A DNA stretch of 35,922 nucleotides from an uncultured archaeon (GCA_902385635.1 CABMGN010000006.1:1-35922), one strand, 5' to 3'; positions 17,310-26,929 are shown, counted from the first letter of the stretch. Notes: generated from the letters alone by a model not told the origin. Made by a program: numbers and translations.

Positions 17310-19523
17310 TTATAATCTTTTCTCAACCTCTTCCTTAACCTGTTTCACAAATTCATCAACCTTAAACGTTTGAATCTTTCCAGAACCCTTAACTCTTACA
17401 GCTAGAGTCTTTTCCTTTTCCTCTCTGTCTCCAACTACAATTATGTACGGAATCCTCATAATTTCAGCTTCCTTAACTTTTGACTGAACAGTTGATTGGG
17501 TAAAATCAGCATCTAACCTTAGATTAGGGATTGTTTCCCCAAGTTTCTTGACAATTTCCTTAGCGTACTTTTCATTTCTATCTGTGAAACTCAGAACACG
17601 AACCTGCACAGGTGCAAGCCACGTCGGTAATCTTCCATTTGTATGCTCAAGTAGAATCCCCATAAACCTTTCTAAACTTCCGTAGATAACTCTATGCAAC
17701 ATAACCGGTCTCTTCATTTTCCCGTCTTTGTCAGCATACTCTAGCTCAAATCGTTCAGGCATTGCAAAGTCTAACTGGATAGTTGCAGTTTGCCAGGTTC
17801 TTCCAAGAGAGTCCTTAATATGAAAGTCAATCTTTGGTCCGTAAAAAGCACCATCTCCAGCATTGATCTTATACTTCATCTTTTTCTTCTTTAAAACATT
17901 CTCCAAGGTCTTCTCTGCAACATCCCAGACACTATCTGCGCCAATTCGTTTTTCAGGTCTTGTAGAAAGTTCAACATGGTCAAGCTCCACCTTAAACTGT
18001 TTATAAAAAATGTCGACCAAGTTCATGATTGCTATAATCTCATCTTCTAACTGATCCTCGGTACAGAAAATATGTGCATCATCTTGTGTAAACTTGATAA
18101 CCCTAAACAAACCAGCAAGCACACCAGAAAGTTCCTGTCTATGAACAATACCCAGCTCCCCAACTCTAAGAGGTAATTCCTTATACGACTTAGGCCTATT
18201 CTTGTAAACCAACATTCCTCCCGGGCAATTCATAGGCTTAACAGCAAAAGATCTCTTTTCATACTCAGTTAAGAAAATATTATCCTTGTACTTATCCCAG
18301 TGCCCAGAAATCAGCCATAGCTTTTTGTCAAGAATCTGCGGAGTTGAAATTTCCTGATATTCGTGTTTTCTGTGAAGATCTCTCCAGTAATTTATTAGTT
18401 CATTATAAATGATCAGACCATTATTATGTAAAAAAACCATCCCCGGAGCAACCTCAGAAAAGCTGAATAAATCCATTTGTTGCCCAAGAATTCTATGATC
18501 GTTATCTTTTAGCTTAGTTGAATCCAACTTGGATTTTGAAATTTGTCTTAAAAGTTGTTGCGGATCATACTTTTCTTCAACCAAATTACTTGTAGGTTCA
18601 GTTGAAGAATCTAGTTTAGAAATTGTCTCGAGACGAGGTTTTGTAATCCGAACATAATCATCTTTATTCAGAGCAAGAGACCTATCCAATCTTGCAGCAT
18701 TAAAAAATAACTCATTGCTCTCTAAAAGTCTTGGATCAACAACTAATTCTAGCTCTTTGCTAAATGAAAAAGGGAGTATTGATCCAGAAACACTTCCTCC
18801 AAGTTTTTCTGCAACCTCTTGATCCGCAAAGCCAACATAAGTCCCACTAAACAATTTTTTAATGGCTTCAAAATCAACTTTAGAATCCCCGGGAACAACT
18901 GCAAGAACATACTTTTTTTCGTCTTTTTTATTCTTAACCATAAGAATAATACAATGCGCTGCCTGAGATAGTTTGTTTCCCCGCATAGGACTCACGATCT
19001 TGGTTCTTCCTTCAGGAGGATGGTCAATTAATCTATACTTAGCTTTATGCTTATCCAAGAAGCTCATTAACTTATTGTACATTTCAAGGCTCTCCTCGCT
19101 CTCAACTTTTATCTCTCTGCTCAACTCACTCAGAGGATGCCCCTTAACTTTCATCTCAAACTCTTTGTAATATCCAAAAGGAGCCCGAACAACAGTGAAA
19201 CTCTTTTTCAAAGATTTCTCTGCCTCATCCAAAACCTCCTGAGCCAAATCAGGCGCAGCAAGATTGCTAGAAAGATGAGCATATGGGTAGAGAACAATAT
19301 TTTTTGCATTAACTTGTTTTGCAATATCCTTCACATTTTCGACAAACTTTTCAACAACTTTCTTAATGTCATTATCTCCTTTTTCAACAGCAGTAAAAAT
19401 AACCAATGCTTCCTTAGAGCCTTTTTCCTTTTTCTGGTCTTCACTAAGGTCAAGAGCACTTTTCAAAGCCTTTTTTAAAGGCTTAAACTTGATATAATCT
19501 GTATGCAATGAAAGTATCTTCAT
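17310..19523 (-). CDS. thrS: threonyl-tRNA synthetase with archaeal N-terminal editing domain plus YbaK/ProX-like domain
   Basis: N-term MKILSLHTDYI...YPYAHLSSNLA...APFGYYKEFEMKVKGHPLSELSR; YbaK-like YRLIDHPPEGRTK...YVLAVVPGDSKVDF...ARLDRSLAL; catalytic KPMNCPGGMLVYKNRP, FTQDDAHIF, PVMLHRVIYGSLERFMGILLEH. Start taken at Met5 of the ORF (19523). Confidence 0.95.
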   Translation of the reverse strand: MKILSLHTDYIKFKPLKKALKSALDLSEDQKKEKGSKEALVIFTAVEKGDNDIKKVVEKFVENVKDIAKQVNAKNIVLYPYAHLSSNLAAPDLAQEVLDEAEKSLKKSFTVVRAPFGYYKEFEMKVKGHPLSELSREIKVESEESLEMYNKLMSFLDKHKAKYRLIDHPPEGRTKIVSPMRGNKLSQAAHCIILMVKNKKDEKKYVLAVVPGDSKVDFEAIKKLFSGTYVGFADQEVAEKLGGSVSGSILPFSFSKELELVVDPRLLESNELFFNAARLDRSLALNKDDYVRITKPRLETISKLDSSTEPTSNLVEEKYDPQQLLRQISKSKLDSTKLKDNDHRILGQQMDLFSFSEVAPGMVFLHNNGLIIYNELINYWRDLHRKHEYQEISTPQILDKKLWLISGHWDKYKDNIFLTEYEKRSFAVKPMNCPGGMLVYKNRPKSYKELPLRVGELGIVHRQELSGVLAGLFRVIKFTQDDAHIFCTEDQLEDEIIAIMNLVDIFYKQFKVELDHVELSTRPEKRIGADSVWDVAEKTLENVLKKKKMKYKINAGDGAFYGPKIDFHIKDSLGRTWQTATIQLDFAMPERFELEYADKDGKMKRPVMLHRVIYGSLERFMGILLEHTNGRLPTWLAPVQVRVLSFTDRNEKYAKEIVKKLGETIPNLRLDADFTQSTVQSKVKEAEIMRIPYIIVVGDREEKEKTLAVRVKGSGKIQTFKVDEFVKQVKEEVEKRL

Positions 19524-19644
19524 AAAAAAGTACAAGAAAACTAACTTTATAAAAATTTAGAAACGTCACAAAGAACTTTTCTTTCACAAAATTTATAAGT
19601 AAATTAATATTAGTCGTTTAATTTTTAAAAACGCCGACGATAAA

Positions 19645-20334
19645 ATGTTCAAAAGAAAACCAAATAATTCGAGAAATAGGATGGAATGCTTCCTTATGAG
19701 TTTAGTCCTCTTAGCAGAAGCAGCCTTAATGACTGGTACAACCTCGGCGTGTATAAACCTAAACAACCTATTTGAAAAAGACAGAAGACAGGCAGAATCC
19801 AGAGAGTTAGAGAAAATAATTGAAGCAAATCTCGTGGAAGAACCAATTCTTCAAGTTCCCCCTGACCAAAGTCCAGTAGAAGAGTACTCTAGAGAGTGTG
19901 AAAAAACTCCGAGAGAAAATTATTTAATGAGATATAGAGAACTAGAAAGTCATTTCAGAAGACACGCACAAGAGTACAAACCAGAATCATTAGATGAAAT
20001 AAGTTTCAGAGCACTACTAGTTGCAATAGCACAAAAAGAAAGTAGTTTAGGTTATCCCAATGGTCAAGCAAGGAACAATTCTTTCTTAATGGGATATCCT
20101 GGCGGGGGTGGAGCAACAAGGCAGTTAACAAGAAGCGCCCTGACAATCCAAGGAGCTCTTGATGGCTGGAATCCAAATTATAAAAAGATACTATCCAAGG
20201 AAGGAGATGATAGAATAAGAGAGATGCTTATTCTTTATAATCAAGGAGAAAGAAATAGCCAAGGCGCGGCATATGCAAAAGAGGTCATGTCAGACTATCA
20301 ATCTTGGAGGTGTTTCTTTAGTAGAGAACTCTAA
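19645..20334 (+). CDS. secreted/membrane-anchored lysozyme (SLT)-like protein (229 aa)
   Basis: N-terminal hydrophobic segment; ALLVAIAQKESSLGYP and MLILYNQGERNSQGAAYAKEVM resemble the catalytic-Glu and YNAG motifs of SLT/lysozyme folds. Confidence 0.5.
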   Translation: MFKRKPNNSRNRMECFLMSLVLLAEAALMTGTTSACINLNNLFEKDRRQAESRELEKIIEANLVEEPILQVPPDQSPVEEYSRECEKTPRENYLMRYRELESHFRRHAQEYKPESLDEISFRALLVAIAQKESSLGYPNGQARNNSFLMGYPGGGGATRQLTRSALTIQGALDGWNPNYKKILSKEGDDRIREMLILYNQGERNSQGAAYAKEVMSDYQSWRCFFSREL

Positions 20335-21464
20335 CCTTTATACAAAAAAGTTTCAACCAATTTTTTAGCTTCTTCCCTCTTTTTCTGGTGTTCCTTTAAG
20401 AAAGAATTAATCTTTTCAATAGTGTAAGATTTTAATTCTCCACTTAGCATTTTTCCGGATTTATAGTCTCGGTAAATTTGTTCTAATTTTTTATCATCTG
20501 GCTCAAATAAAAATTTAAGGTACTGAAAACAAACATCAACATCCGGGTTTCCACCTAGTTTTCTATGCTCCTCTAAAGTATCTCTTCCTCCAGAAAAAGC
20601 ATACTTGTTAATTTTCTTTTTAACTTCTTCTTCAGTATCTGTAGTAAGGATAGCAACATTAGCATTGCTACTTGACATCTTACCCTCATTACCGGTTAAA
20701 GGAGGTAAGAACATTCCGTGAATTATTGCTGGTTTAGGATAACCTAACTTAGGATAAACATCTCTTGCAACCCTAAAATGAGGATCCTGATCAATAGCTA
20801 AAGGAATTAAACACGGGATTTTCTTTTTCTTTAAAACACACGGCACAATTACTGGAGCAGCCTGCATTGAAGTATAAAAGATCTCTCCAATATTTCTGCT
20901 ATCATCAAAGCCAAAAGCACCCTTAACAGTAGAAAAAGTTATTTTCTTTGCGACTTTAATTGCTTCAGGATAAAGAAGATTAGCGTGTTTGGTATCAACC
21001 AAAAAATGAGTTTTCTTAGGGTCAAATCCAAGCGCAATAACATCTAACATATTCTGGTAAGTCCATTCCTGAATTTCTTCATACGACTTGTCTTTAAACA
21101 AAAACTTCTCATCATCAGTAAACTGAAACCAGAGTTCAACATCAAAAGCATCCTGAAGCCACTTGGTAAACACCCAAGTTCCTAAATGCCCCAAATGTAT
21201 TGGCCCAGAAGGACCACAGCCGGTGTATAAAAAGAACTTATTCCCCTTCTTATACTCATCTAAAATAGGCTTTAAATCTCTATGCGCAAAGAAGATTCTT
21301 CTTCTAAGCATAGGCGAAAGCTCTTTTTTAGTTAAGTTTTTTATAAGTGTAATCATTTTGTCATCAATTAACTGAACCCCAAACTCTTTTACCAACTTAT
21401 CATAATCAATTTTTCCAGAAACTTCCCAAGGATTTACACTAAATCCAGACTCTTTTTTTGTCAT
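20331..21464 (-). CDS. trpS: tryptophanyl-tRNA synthetase (archaeal/eukaryal type)
   Basis: FFLYTGCGPSGPIHLGHLGTWVFTKWLQ, FQFTDDEKFLFK, KMSSSNANVAI. Confidence 0.95.
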   Translation of the reverse strand: MTKKESGFSVNPWEVSGKIDYDKLVKEFGVQLIDDKMITLIKNLTKKELSPMLRRRIFFAHRDLKPILDEYKKGNKFFLYTGCGPSGPIHLGHLGTWVFTKWLQDAFDVELWFQFTDDEKFLFKDKSYEEIQEWTYQNMLDVIALGFDPKKTHFLVDTKHANLLYPEAIKVAKKITFSTVKGAFGFDDSRNIGEIFYTSMQAAPVIVPCVLKKKKIPCLIPLAIDQDPHFRVARDVYPKLGYPKPAIIHGMFLPPLTGNEGKMSSSNANVAILTTDTEEEVKKKINKYAFSGGRDTLEEHRKLGGNPDVDVCFQYLKFLFEPDDKKLEQIYRDYKSGKMLSGELKSYTIEKINSFLKEHQKKREEAKKLVETFLYKG

Positions 21465-21500
21465 ATTCTAAACAAATAAAAATACTATTTAAGATTATCT

Positions 21501-21968
21501 CTAACTTTTCTTAAAACTCGAGCCCCACATTCTGACCAAAGATTCAGGCAAAGGAATTCCAAGATTAGAGAGATACAAAACAAGCTTACCATAATGCAAA
21601 TGTTCATGCTGAAGAAGCCAGGATAAAACCACCTCTTTAGAAGTCATACTTCCAAAATAATTTATTTCTTTGACACCTTTATCTTCAAGAATTTTTAAAA
21701 TTTCATCTCCTGTTGAATTTAGTTTCTTCAAAAATTCAGCTTTCGAAAATAACAAATCTCCGCTAAACATACTTCCATCTAAGGTGCCCCCCTTCCACCC
21801 CCGGATATAACCTTCTCTCGTAGATAAGATACACCCGAATTCCCATGCAAAATTCTTAAACTTATTATCAAAAGGCTTCTTTTCAAAATCATCCTCCGGA
21901 ATACATTTCAAAAAATTAATAGTCAGTTCATTAACTTGTTTCCAATTCTCCAAAAACCCATTATCCAT
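21501..21968 (-). CDS. DinB-like helical bundle protein
   Basis: MDNGFLENWKQVNELT...LLQHEHLHYGKLVLYLSNLGIPLP. Confidence 0.65.
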   Translation of the reverse strand: MDNGFLENWKQVNELTINFLKCIPEDDFEKKPFDNKFKNFAWEFGCILSTREGYIRGWKGGTLDGSMFSGDLLFSKAEFLKKLNSTGDEILKILEDKGVKEINYFGSMTSKEVVLSWLLQHEHLHYGKLVLYLSNLGIPLPESLVRMWGSSFKKS

Positions 21969-22072
21969 AATTAAAATAACAGCCCAAACTTCTTAAACTT
22001 TCCTAAAAAACTTCCCAGAATAAATATTTATAAACATAAATTTTGTAATTACTATATATAAAAAGGTGCAAA

Positions 22073-24022
22073 ATGAAGAAGACAATTTTAATAACTCTGA
22101 CATTTCTTTTAGTCCTACAATTAGTCTCTGCAGCAGTAGTTATTTCAGAACAACCCAAGAATATTTACAATTACGGAGAGATAGTAAAAGTTCCAGTAAA
22201 AATAATCGCTTCTGGAAATATTAACAACTTTCTTATTGTAGAATTAAACTGTGGAGAAAAAGTACTAGAGTTAAATAAAGATCCCATTCTTCTTTATACT
22301 GGTGAAGAAAAAGATCAGACATACTCAATTCCATTAACAAAAACTTTTGTGCAAGATACTACCGGAAATTGCAAAGTAAAATTCTCCTTAGGCCCAGAAA
22401 CACAGTACACAAATGAATTCAAGGTGTCAAATTCAATCGCAATAAATCTAAAAGAGACAAACTCAACAGTAGCTCCGCTAGATAAAGTAGTTATTGAAGG
22501 AACTGCAACAAAAGAGAATTCAGAAAAAGTTAACGGATTTGCAGAAGTATCACTGACACATCCAGATTTAACAAGCAGCATAAACATTCTAGGAACAGTT
22601 AAGGACAGCGAGTTTATGATTAATTTCTCACTGCCTAAAGAAACAAAAGCAAGAAAGTATACTGTTATGGTTTCAGTATATGAAAAAGATCTTGAAGGAA
22701 ACACAAACAATATAGGAACAACAACATACCTTCTTTCAGTAAAACAAATTCCAACAAGTTTAGAATTAACTCTTGATAAACCACTAGTAGAACCTAAGTC
22801 AGATGAGAAGGTAAAGGCAATATTATACGATCAGGCTGGAGAAAAGATTAGTTCAAAAGTTACTTTTCAGGTAAGAAACGGGGATAATAAACTAATACAA
22901 GAGGTAGAAAAAGATACAGAAGAGGTATTAACACTCCCAGTAACATATAACGAACCTCCTGCAAAATGGAAGATAGTTGCAGAATCATTAGGAGTAAGCA
23001 ACGAGGCTTCTTTTGAGATAAACACACATGAAGAAGTAATAACAGACATACAGAACAATACAGTAATATTCACTAACGTAGGTAATGTTCCTTACATAAA
23101 AACAGTAACAGTGAAAATTGGCGATACCCCAAAAGAAATAGCTCTTAATCTTGGTGTTGATAAATCAGAAACATACTTACTAACTGCGCCTGAAGGAACA
23201 TATAATATTGAAGCAAACGGAGTAACAGGTTCAGCAATTCTAACTGGAAAAGCTATTGATGTTAAAAAAGCACCTGGGCAAATAATGAGTTTATTCACCG
23301 GAGCAGGTAATTATGTTGTATGGGCTTTCATTATAATAGTTCTAGTTCTTGCATTCATAATACTCTTCAGAAGATTATTCCGAAGAAAATACTCTGCGTA
23401 CAAGGCATCAAAATATCATACACGAGACACTTATGTTGCTCCAGTGTATAACAAGAAAGAATTAGTCCAAGCAAATAACAAAGCAGAAATGGCTGTTTCA
23501 ATAAAAGGTGAACAGATGACTGCAACAGCAGTTTGTATTAAAATAAGAAACATGGCTGCAATAAGAAGTAGAGCTGGAATTGAAGAAACACTTCAGAAAG
23601 CAGTTGATATTGCAGAGATGAGTAAAGCCCACACATATGAAAGTCACGACGGTTTAGTATTCTTATTCGTGCCATTCAAAACAAAAACAATGCAGAATGA
23701 AAGAACTGCAACAAGTGTAGCAGAGAGAATCAAAGATGTTCTAGCATATCATAATAAAGTTTACAAAGATAAATTAGATTTTGGAATTTCAGTTGAAAAC
23801 GGGCAAATAATAGCAAAGAATAAACCCGGGCAAGGAATGATTTTTACACCATTAAATAACTTCATTGTGAATGCAAAGAAGATAGCATCCTCTTCACAAG
23901 GGCAAGTAGTAGTCGGAGACAGTGCAAGACAGAAACCAACAAGAATTACTGGTTCAGGTAGCGGAGATGTAGAAAAGTTCATGACTGACTTTAAGAGCAG
24001 AAATAGGTATAATTCTAGATAA
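22073..24022 (+). CDS. surface protein with extracellular Ig-like region, one internal TM and a C-terminal class III cyclase-homology domain
   Basis: Signal peptide; TM YVVWAFIIIVLVLAFIILF then RRLFRRK; C-term VCIKIRNMAAIRSR...HDGLVFLF...DFGISVENGQIIAK...FTPLNNFIVNAKKIASSSQGQVVVGDSA. Confidence 0.75.
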   Translation: MKKTILITLTFLLVLQLVSAAVVISEQPKNIYNYGEIVKVPVKIIASGNINNFLIVELNCGEKVLELNKDPILLYTGEEKDQTYSIPLTKTFVQDTTGNCKVKFSLGPETQYTNEFKVSNSIAINLKETNSTVAPLDKVVIEGTATKENSEKVNGFAEVSLTHPDLTSSINILGTVKDSEFMINFSLPKETKARKYTVMVSVYEKDLEGNTNNIGTTTYLLSVKQIPTSLELTLDKPLVEPKSDEKVKAILYDQAGEKISSKVTFQVRNGDNKLIQEVEKDTEEVLTLPVTYNEPPAKWKIVAESLGVSNEASFEINTHEEVITDIQNNTVIFTNVGNVPYIKTVTVKIGDTPKEIALNLGVDKSETYLLTAPEGTYNIEANGVTGSAILTGKAIDVKKAPGQIMSLFTGAGNYVVWAFIIIVLVLAFIILFRRLFRRKYSAYKASKYHTRDTYVAPVYNKKELVQANNKAEMAVSIKGEQMTATAVCIKIRNMAAIRSRAGIEETLQKAVDIAEMSKAHTYESHDGLVFLFVPFKTKTMQNERTATSVAERIKDVLAYHNKVYKDKLDFGISVENGQIIAKNKPGQGMIFTPLNNFIVNAKKIASSSQGQVVVGDSARQKPTRITGSGSGDVEKFMTDFKSRNRYNSR

Positions 24023-24560
24023 ACAACTCCAAGTAACTATTAACAACAGAGTGTTTTAGTTCGGGATGTTTTTCTTCCATCGATTTTGTAAAATATTCAA
24101 ATTTTGATTCTTTTCTTTTAGTAATGTTAAACCTTAATTTTTTCAATTTAGCGTAAAGCAAAATTTCTGTATCTAACATCAGATACAAAGGACGAATAAC
24201 TTTAGCTTCAACAGGTTTAACATTATTTAATTTCTCTAAACTTCCTTCAAACATAGAATTAATAATTCTCTCTGCGATTAGATCTGTAGAATCTCCAACA
24301 GCAATTAAACAATTTTTTGTTTTCTTCTTAACTAACTGAGCTCCTGACTTAGAAACAAACATCTTCAAGACATCTCCTAAAACAATTTCCCTAAACTCTT
24401 CAGAACGTTTAAGGAAAATAAGTGAGGTGTGATCTGCCATCTTAAATTTTCTAATGGTATAAAGAACCTTTTTATTAAAATAATTAATAAAACAGTTACC
24501 ACAAACTTTTCGTTTATTAGTAAATTCATAAACCGGTTTTAGTTCGCATTGTTTACACAT
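24015..24560 (-). CDS. truncated/degenerate Ncs6/TtuA (CTU1)-like protein lacking PP-loop motif
   Basis: N-terminal MCKQCELKPVYEFTNKRKVCGNCFINYFNKKVLYTIRKF; LIAVGDSTDLIAERIINSMFEGSLEKL and VIRPLYLMLDTEILLYAKLKKL match Ncs6/TtuA-like blocks; no SGGxDS. Confidence 0.6.
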   Translation of the reverse strand: MCKQCELKPVYEFTNKRKVCGNCFINYFNKKVLYTIRKFKMADHTSLIFLKRSEEFREIVLGDVLKMFVSKSGAQLVKKKTKNCLIAVGDSTDLIAERIINSMFEGSLEKLNNVKPVEAKVIRPLYLMLDTEILLYAKLKKLRFNITKRKESKFEYFTKSMEEKHPELKHSVVNSYLELFI

Positions 24561-24590
24561 AAGAAAAGTAGAGAATGAATAATTATAAAT

Positions 24591-25376
24591 TTATTCTTCC
24601 TCTTCATCATCAACAACCTGGCCAATAGACAAAACCTTAAGGAAAATACCTGTGATAATAAAAGCCAGACCAAAGAATAGAAAGATTAAAAATACAGAAG
24701 TTGAACTCGAGAAGAAAATATTTGCGAAGCTAGAAGGACTTATACCCTGAGAGCTGGGAAGTGAACCTAAGAAATCTTTAAGGACATTACCAAAAATTAA
24801 AAGAAGTAAAGAAACTGCTCCAGTAATTATTCCAATAATAAAACAAGCATTAGATTTTTTTCTAGCAAGCAAAAATACCAGAACAAAACAAGCAAGACTA
24901 ATAAGCAGAAAAACCAAAGCGTAATGCATAAGATCTTCTCTAAATCTATTTGAAACAAGGTAGGTTGGATTTTTATTAATACAATCTCTAACCCCTGAAC
25001 AAGAATAGTCCTTGTAGTACATTTCATTTACTAACTGATTAACACAATAATCCACAGTAGAGTTTGTTCCTTTGTAAACTTCAGTACACGGAACAACTAA
25101 GTAAGGAAATTCTGAATTATTTAGGGGGATTGTTACATTCTCACTATTTGTTTGATTACAATAAAGTTGAAATTGTAAGAGATTCCCGCTCATTTGTTGT
25201 TGAGATTCCGGAGTAAGGTAAGTCTGTTTCAAAACATCCGGCACAGTTTTTTGCACATTCTCGTGATTAATAGAAAAACCTAGAGTTGAAATAGTTCCTA
25301 GGGCAAGGAGTAATATAGCAAGAATGACACTAACAATAACTAATCCACTTGTTCTTAGAAAACCCAAGAAACCCAT
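24591..25376 (-). CDS. membrane protein (261 aa)
   Basis: Several hydrophobic helices, loop with paired cysteines; start overlaps the htpX stop (TAATG). Confidence 0.75.
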   Translation of the reverse strand: MGFLGFLRTSGLVIVSVILAILLLALGTISTLGFSINHENVQKTVPDVLKQTYLTPESQQQMSGNLLQFQLYCNQTNSENVTIPLNNSEFPYLVVPCTEVYKGTNSTVDYCVNQLVNEMYYKDYSCSGVRDCINKNPTYLVSNRFREDLMHYALVFLLISLACFVLVFLLARKKSNACFIIGIITGAVSLLLLIFGNVLKDFLGSLPSSQGISPSSFANIFFSSSTSVFLIFLFFGLAFIITGIFLKVLSIGQVVDDEEEE

Positions 25377-26281
25377 TACATTGCCTCCAGAACGCTGATC
25401 CTTTTGTTAATATCTGGGTGAGTACTAAAAATTTCTCTAAAAGGATTTGCAAAGTATAAAGGGGCCATAGACTTAGTTACTCTAATCTTTTTTCCGCCCT
25501 CAATCCCTTCATAATCTTTCTTGATTTTTTTCAACGCTCCAATTAATCCTTGCGGGTTTCTAGTAAATTTAACAGCAGTAGCATCAGCGCTGTACTCTCT
25601 CTTCCTTGAAATAGATAACTGAACAATCTGAACAACTATCGGAGCGAGAATAGCAAGGACAATACCAATTATTAAGAAAATAACATTTCCTTTGTTATCA
25701 CTATCTCCACCACTAAACCACAAACTTCTCAAAAATATCTCAGAAATTATAGCAATCATACCAACCATTACTGCAACAAGAGTCATAAACCTTATATCAT
25801 AATTCCCGACATGCCCAAGTTCGTGAGCAAGAACCCCTTCAAGTTCTCTCTTATCCAACTTCTCTAGGGCTCCGGTTGTAACCGCAACAACAGCTTTACC
25901 CGGATTTCTACCTGAAGCAAAAGCATTAATCTCGTTAGATTCTATAATAAATAATTGGGGCATGGGCAACCCAGAAGCTATTGTTAATCCCTCAACCAAG
26001 TTATAAAACTCTCTATACTTTTCCCTAGAAGCAGGCTTTGCTCCAGAGCTTGCAATAGCAATTTTATCAGATTTATAATAGGTTAGGAGTATATATCCTA
26101 TAGAAACAATTACAGAAAGAATCATAATAATAAGAAACAAACCTGGCTCAAAAGCCATGCTAATCACATAACCAAAGATAAGGAATACTATAAAAATTAA
26201 AAATACCAGAACAAACGACTTCAGTTTATTTTTAGAGATTTGATCCCGAAAATCAACGTGGTTTAAACGTTCAGCAGTCAT
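25376..26281 (-). CDS. htpX: HtpX-like M48 zinc metalloprotease
   Basis: LEGVLAHELGHVGNYDIR (HExxH), TM helices, KREYSADATAVKFTRNP. Confidence 0.95.
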   Translation of the reverse strand: MTAERLNHVDFRDQISKNKLKSFVLVFLIFIVFLIFGYVISMAFEPGLFLIIMILSVIVSIGYILLTYYKSDKIAIASSGAKPASREKYREFYNLVEGLTIASGLPMPQLFIIESNEINAFASGRNPGKAVVAVTTGALEKLDKRELEGVLAHELGHVGNYDIRFMTLVAVMVGMIAIISEIFLRSLWFSGGDSDNKGNVIFLIIGIVLAILAPIVVQIVQLSISRKREYSADATAVKFTRNPQGLIGALKKIKKDYEGIEGGKKIRVTKSMAPLYFANPFREIFSTHPDINKRISVLEAM

Positions 26282-26305
26282 GTATACGAATAGAAAAATC
26301 TGTTT

Positions 26306-26929
26306 TTAACCTTTTCTAACCTTGTTTAAAATGTCTTCAACAGCTTTATCTTTATGTTGATCCCCATTAATAACAATTACCTTCTTCGTATAATAGTCTA
26401 AAATTGGCTCAGTCTCACTATGATAGACTTGGAGTCTTGCTTTTATTACATTAATATCTGCATCATCCGCTCTTTGTACAAGCTTTTCCCCATCCTTATC
26501 GCAGATTCCAGAAACTTTGGGCTTATCATCAAAATAAATGTTGTAAGGAGTCCCACATTTCGGACAGCTCCATCGACCGTTAAGCCTTTTTATAGTAAGA
26601 TCTTCGGGAACCTCAATATCTATCACTTTGTCTACTTTAGCAATTTTATCCAGTTCTCTTGCTTGCTCTAAATTTCTAGGGAAGCCATCTAGAATAAACC
26701 CTTTTTTTGCATCAGATTCACTTAGTCTTTCCTTTATTATTTCAAGAGTTAAGGCTAATGGGCCAAGTTTTCCTGCCTTCATAAGTGCCTGAATCTCATC
26801 CTTATGTTTTCCATTATAATTCCTAAGTAAATCTCCCATAGAAATGTGGGGTACGCACAACTTTTCACTGATCATTTTTCCGTAGGTTCCTTTTCCACTC
26901 CCTTGAGGCCCAACAAAAATTAGATTCAT
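26306..26929 (-). CDS. adk: adenylate kinase
   Basis: MNLIFVGPQGSGKGTYGKMI, GFILDGFPRNLEQA, zinc-lid-like WSCPKCGTPYN. Confidence 0.96.
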   Translation of the reverse strand: MNLIFVGPQGSGKGTYGKMISEKLCVPHISMGDLLRNYNGKHKDEIQALMKAGKLGPLALTLEIIKERLSESDAKKGFILDGFPRNLEQARELDKIAKVDKVIDIEVPEDLTIKRLNGRWSCPKCGTPYNIYFDDKPKVSGICDKDGEKLVQRADDADINVIKARLQVYHSETEPILDYYTKKVIVINGDQHKDKAVEDILNKVRKG

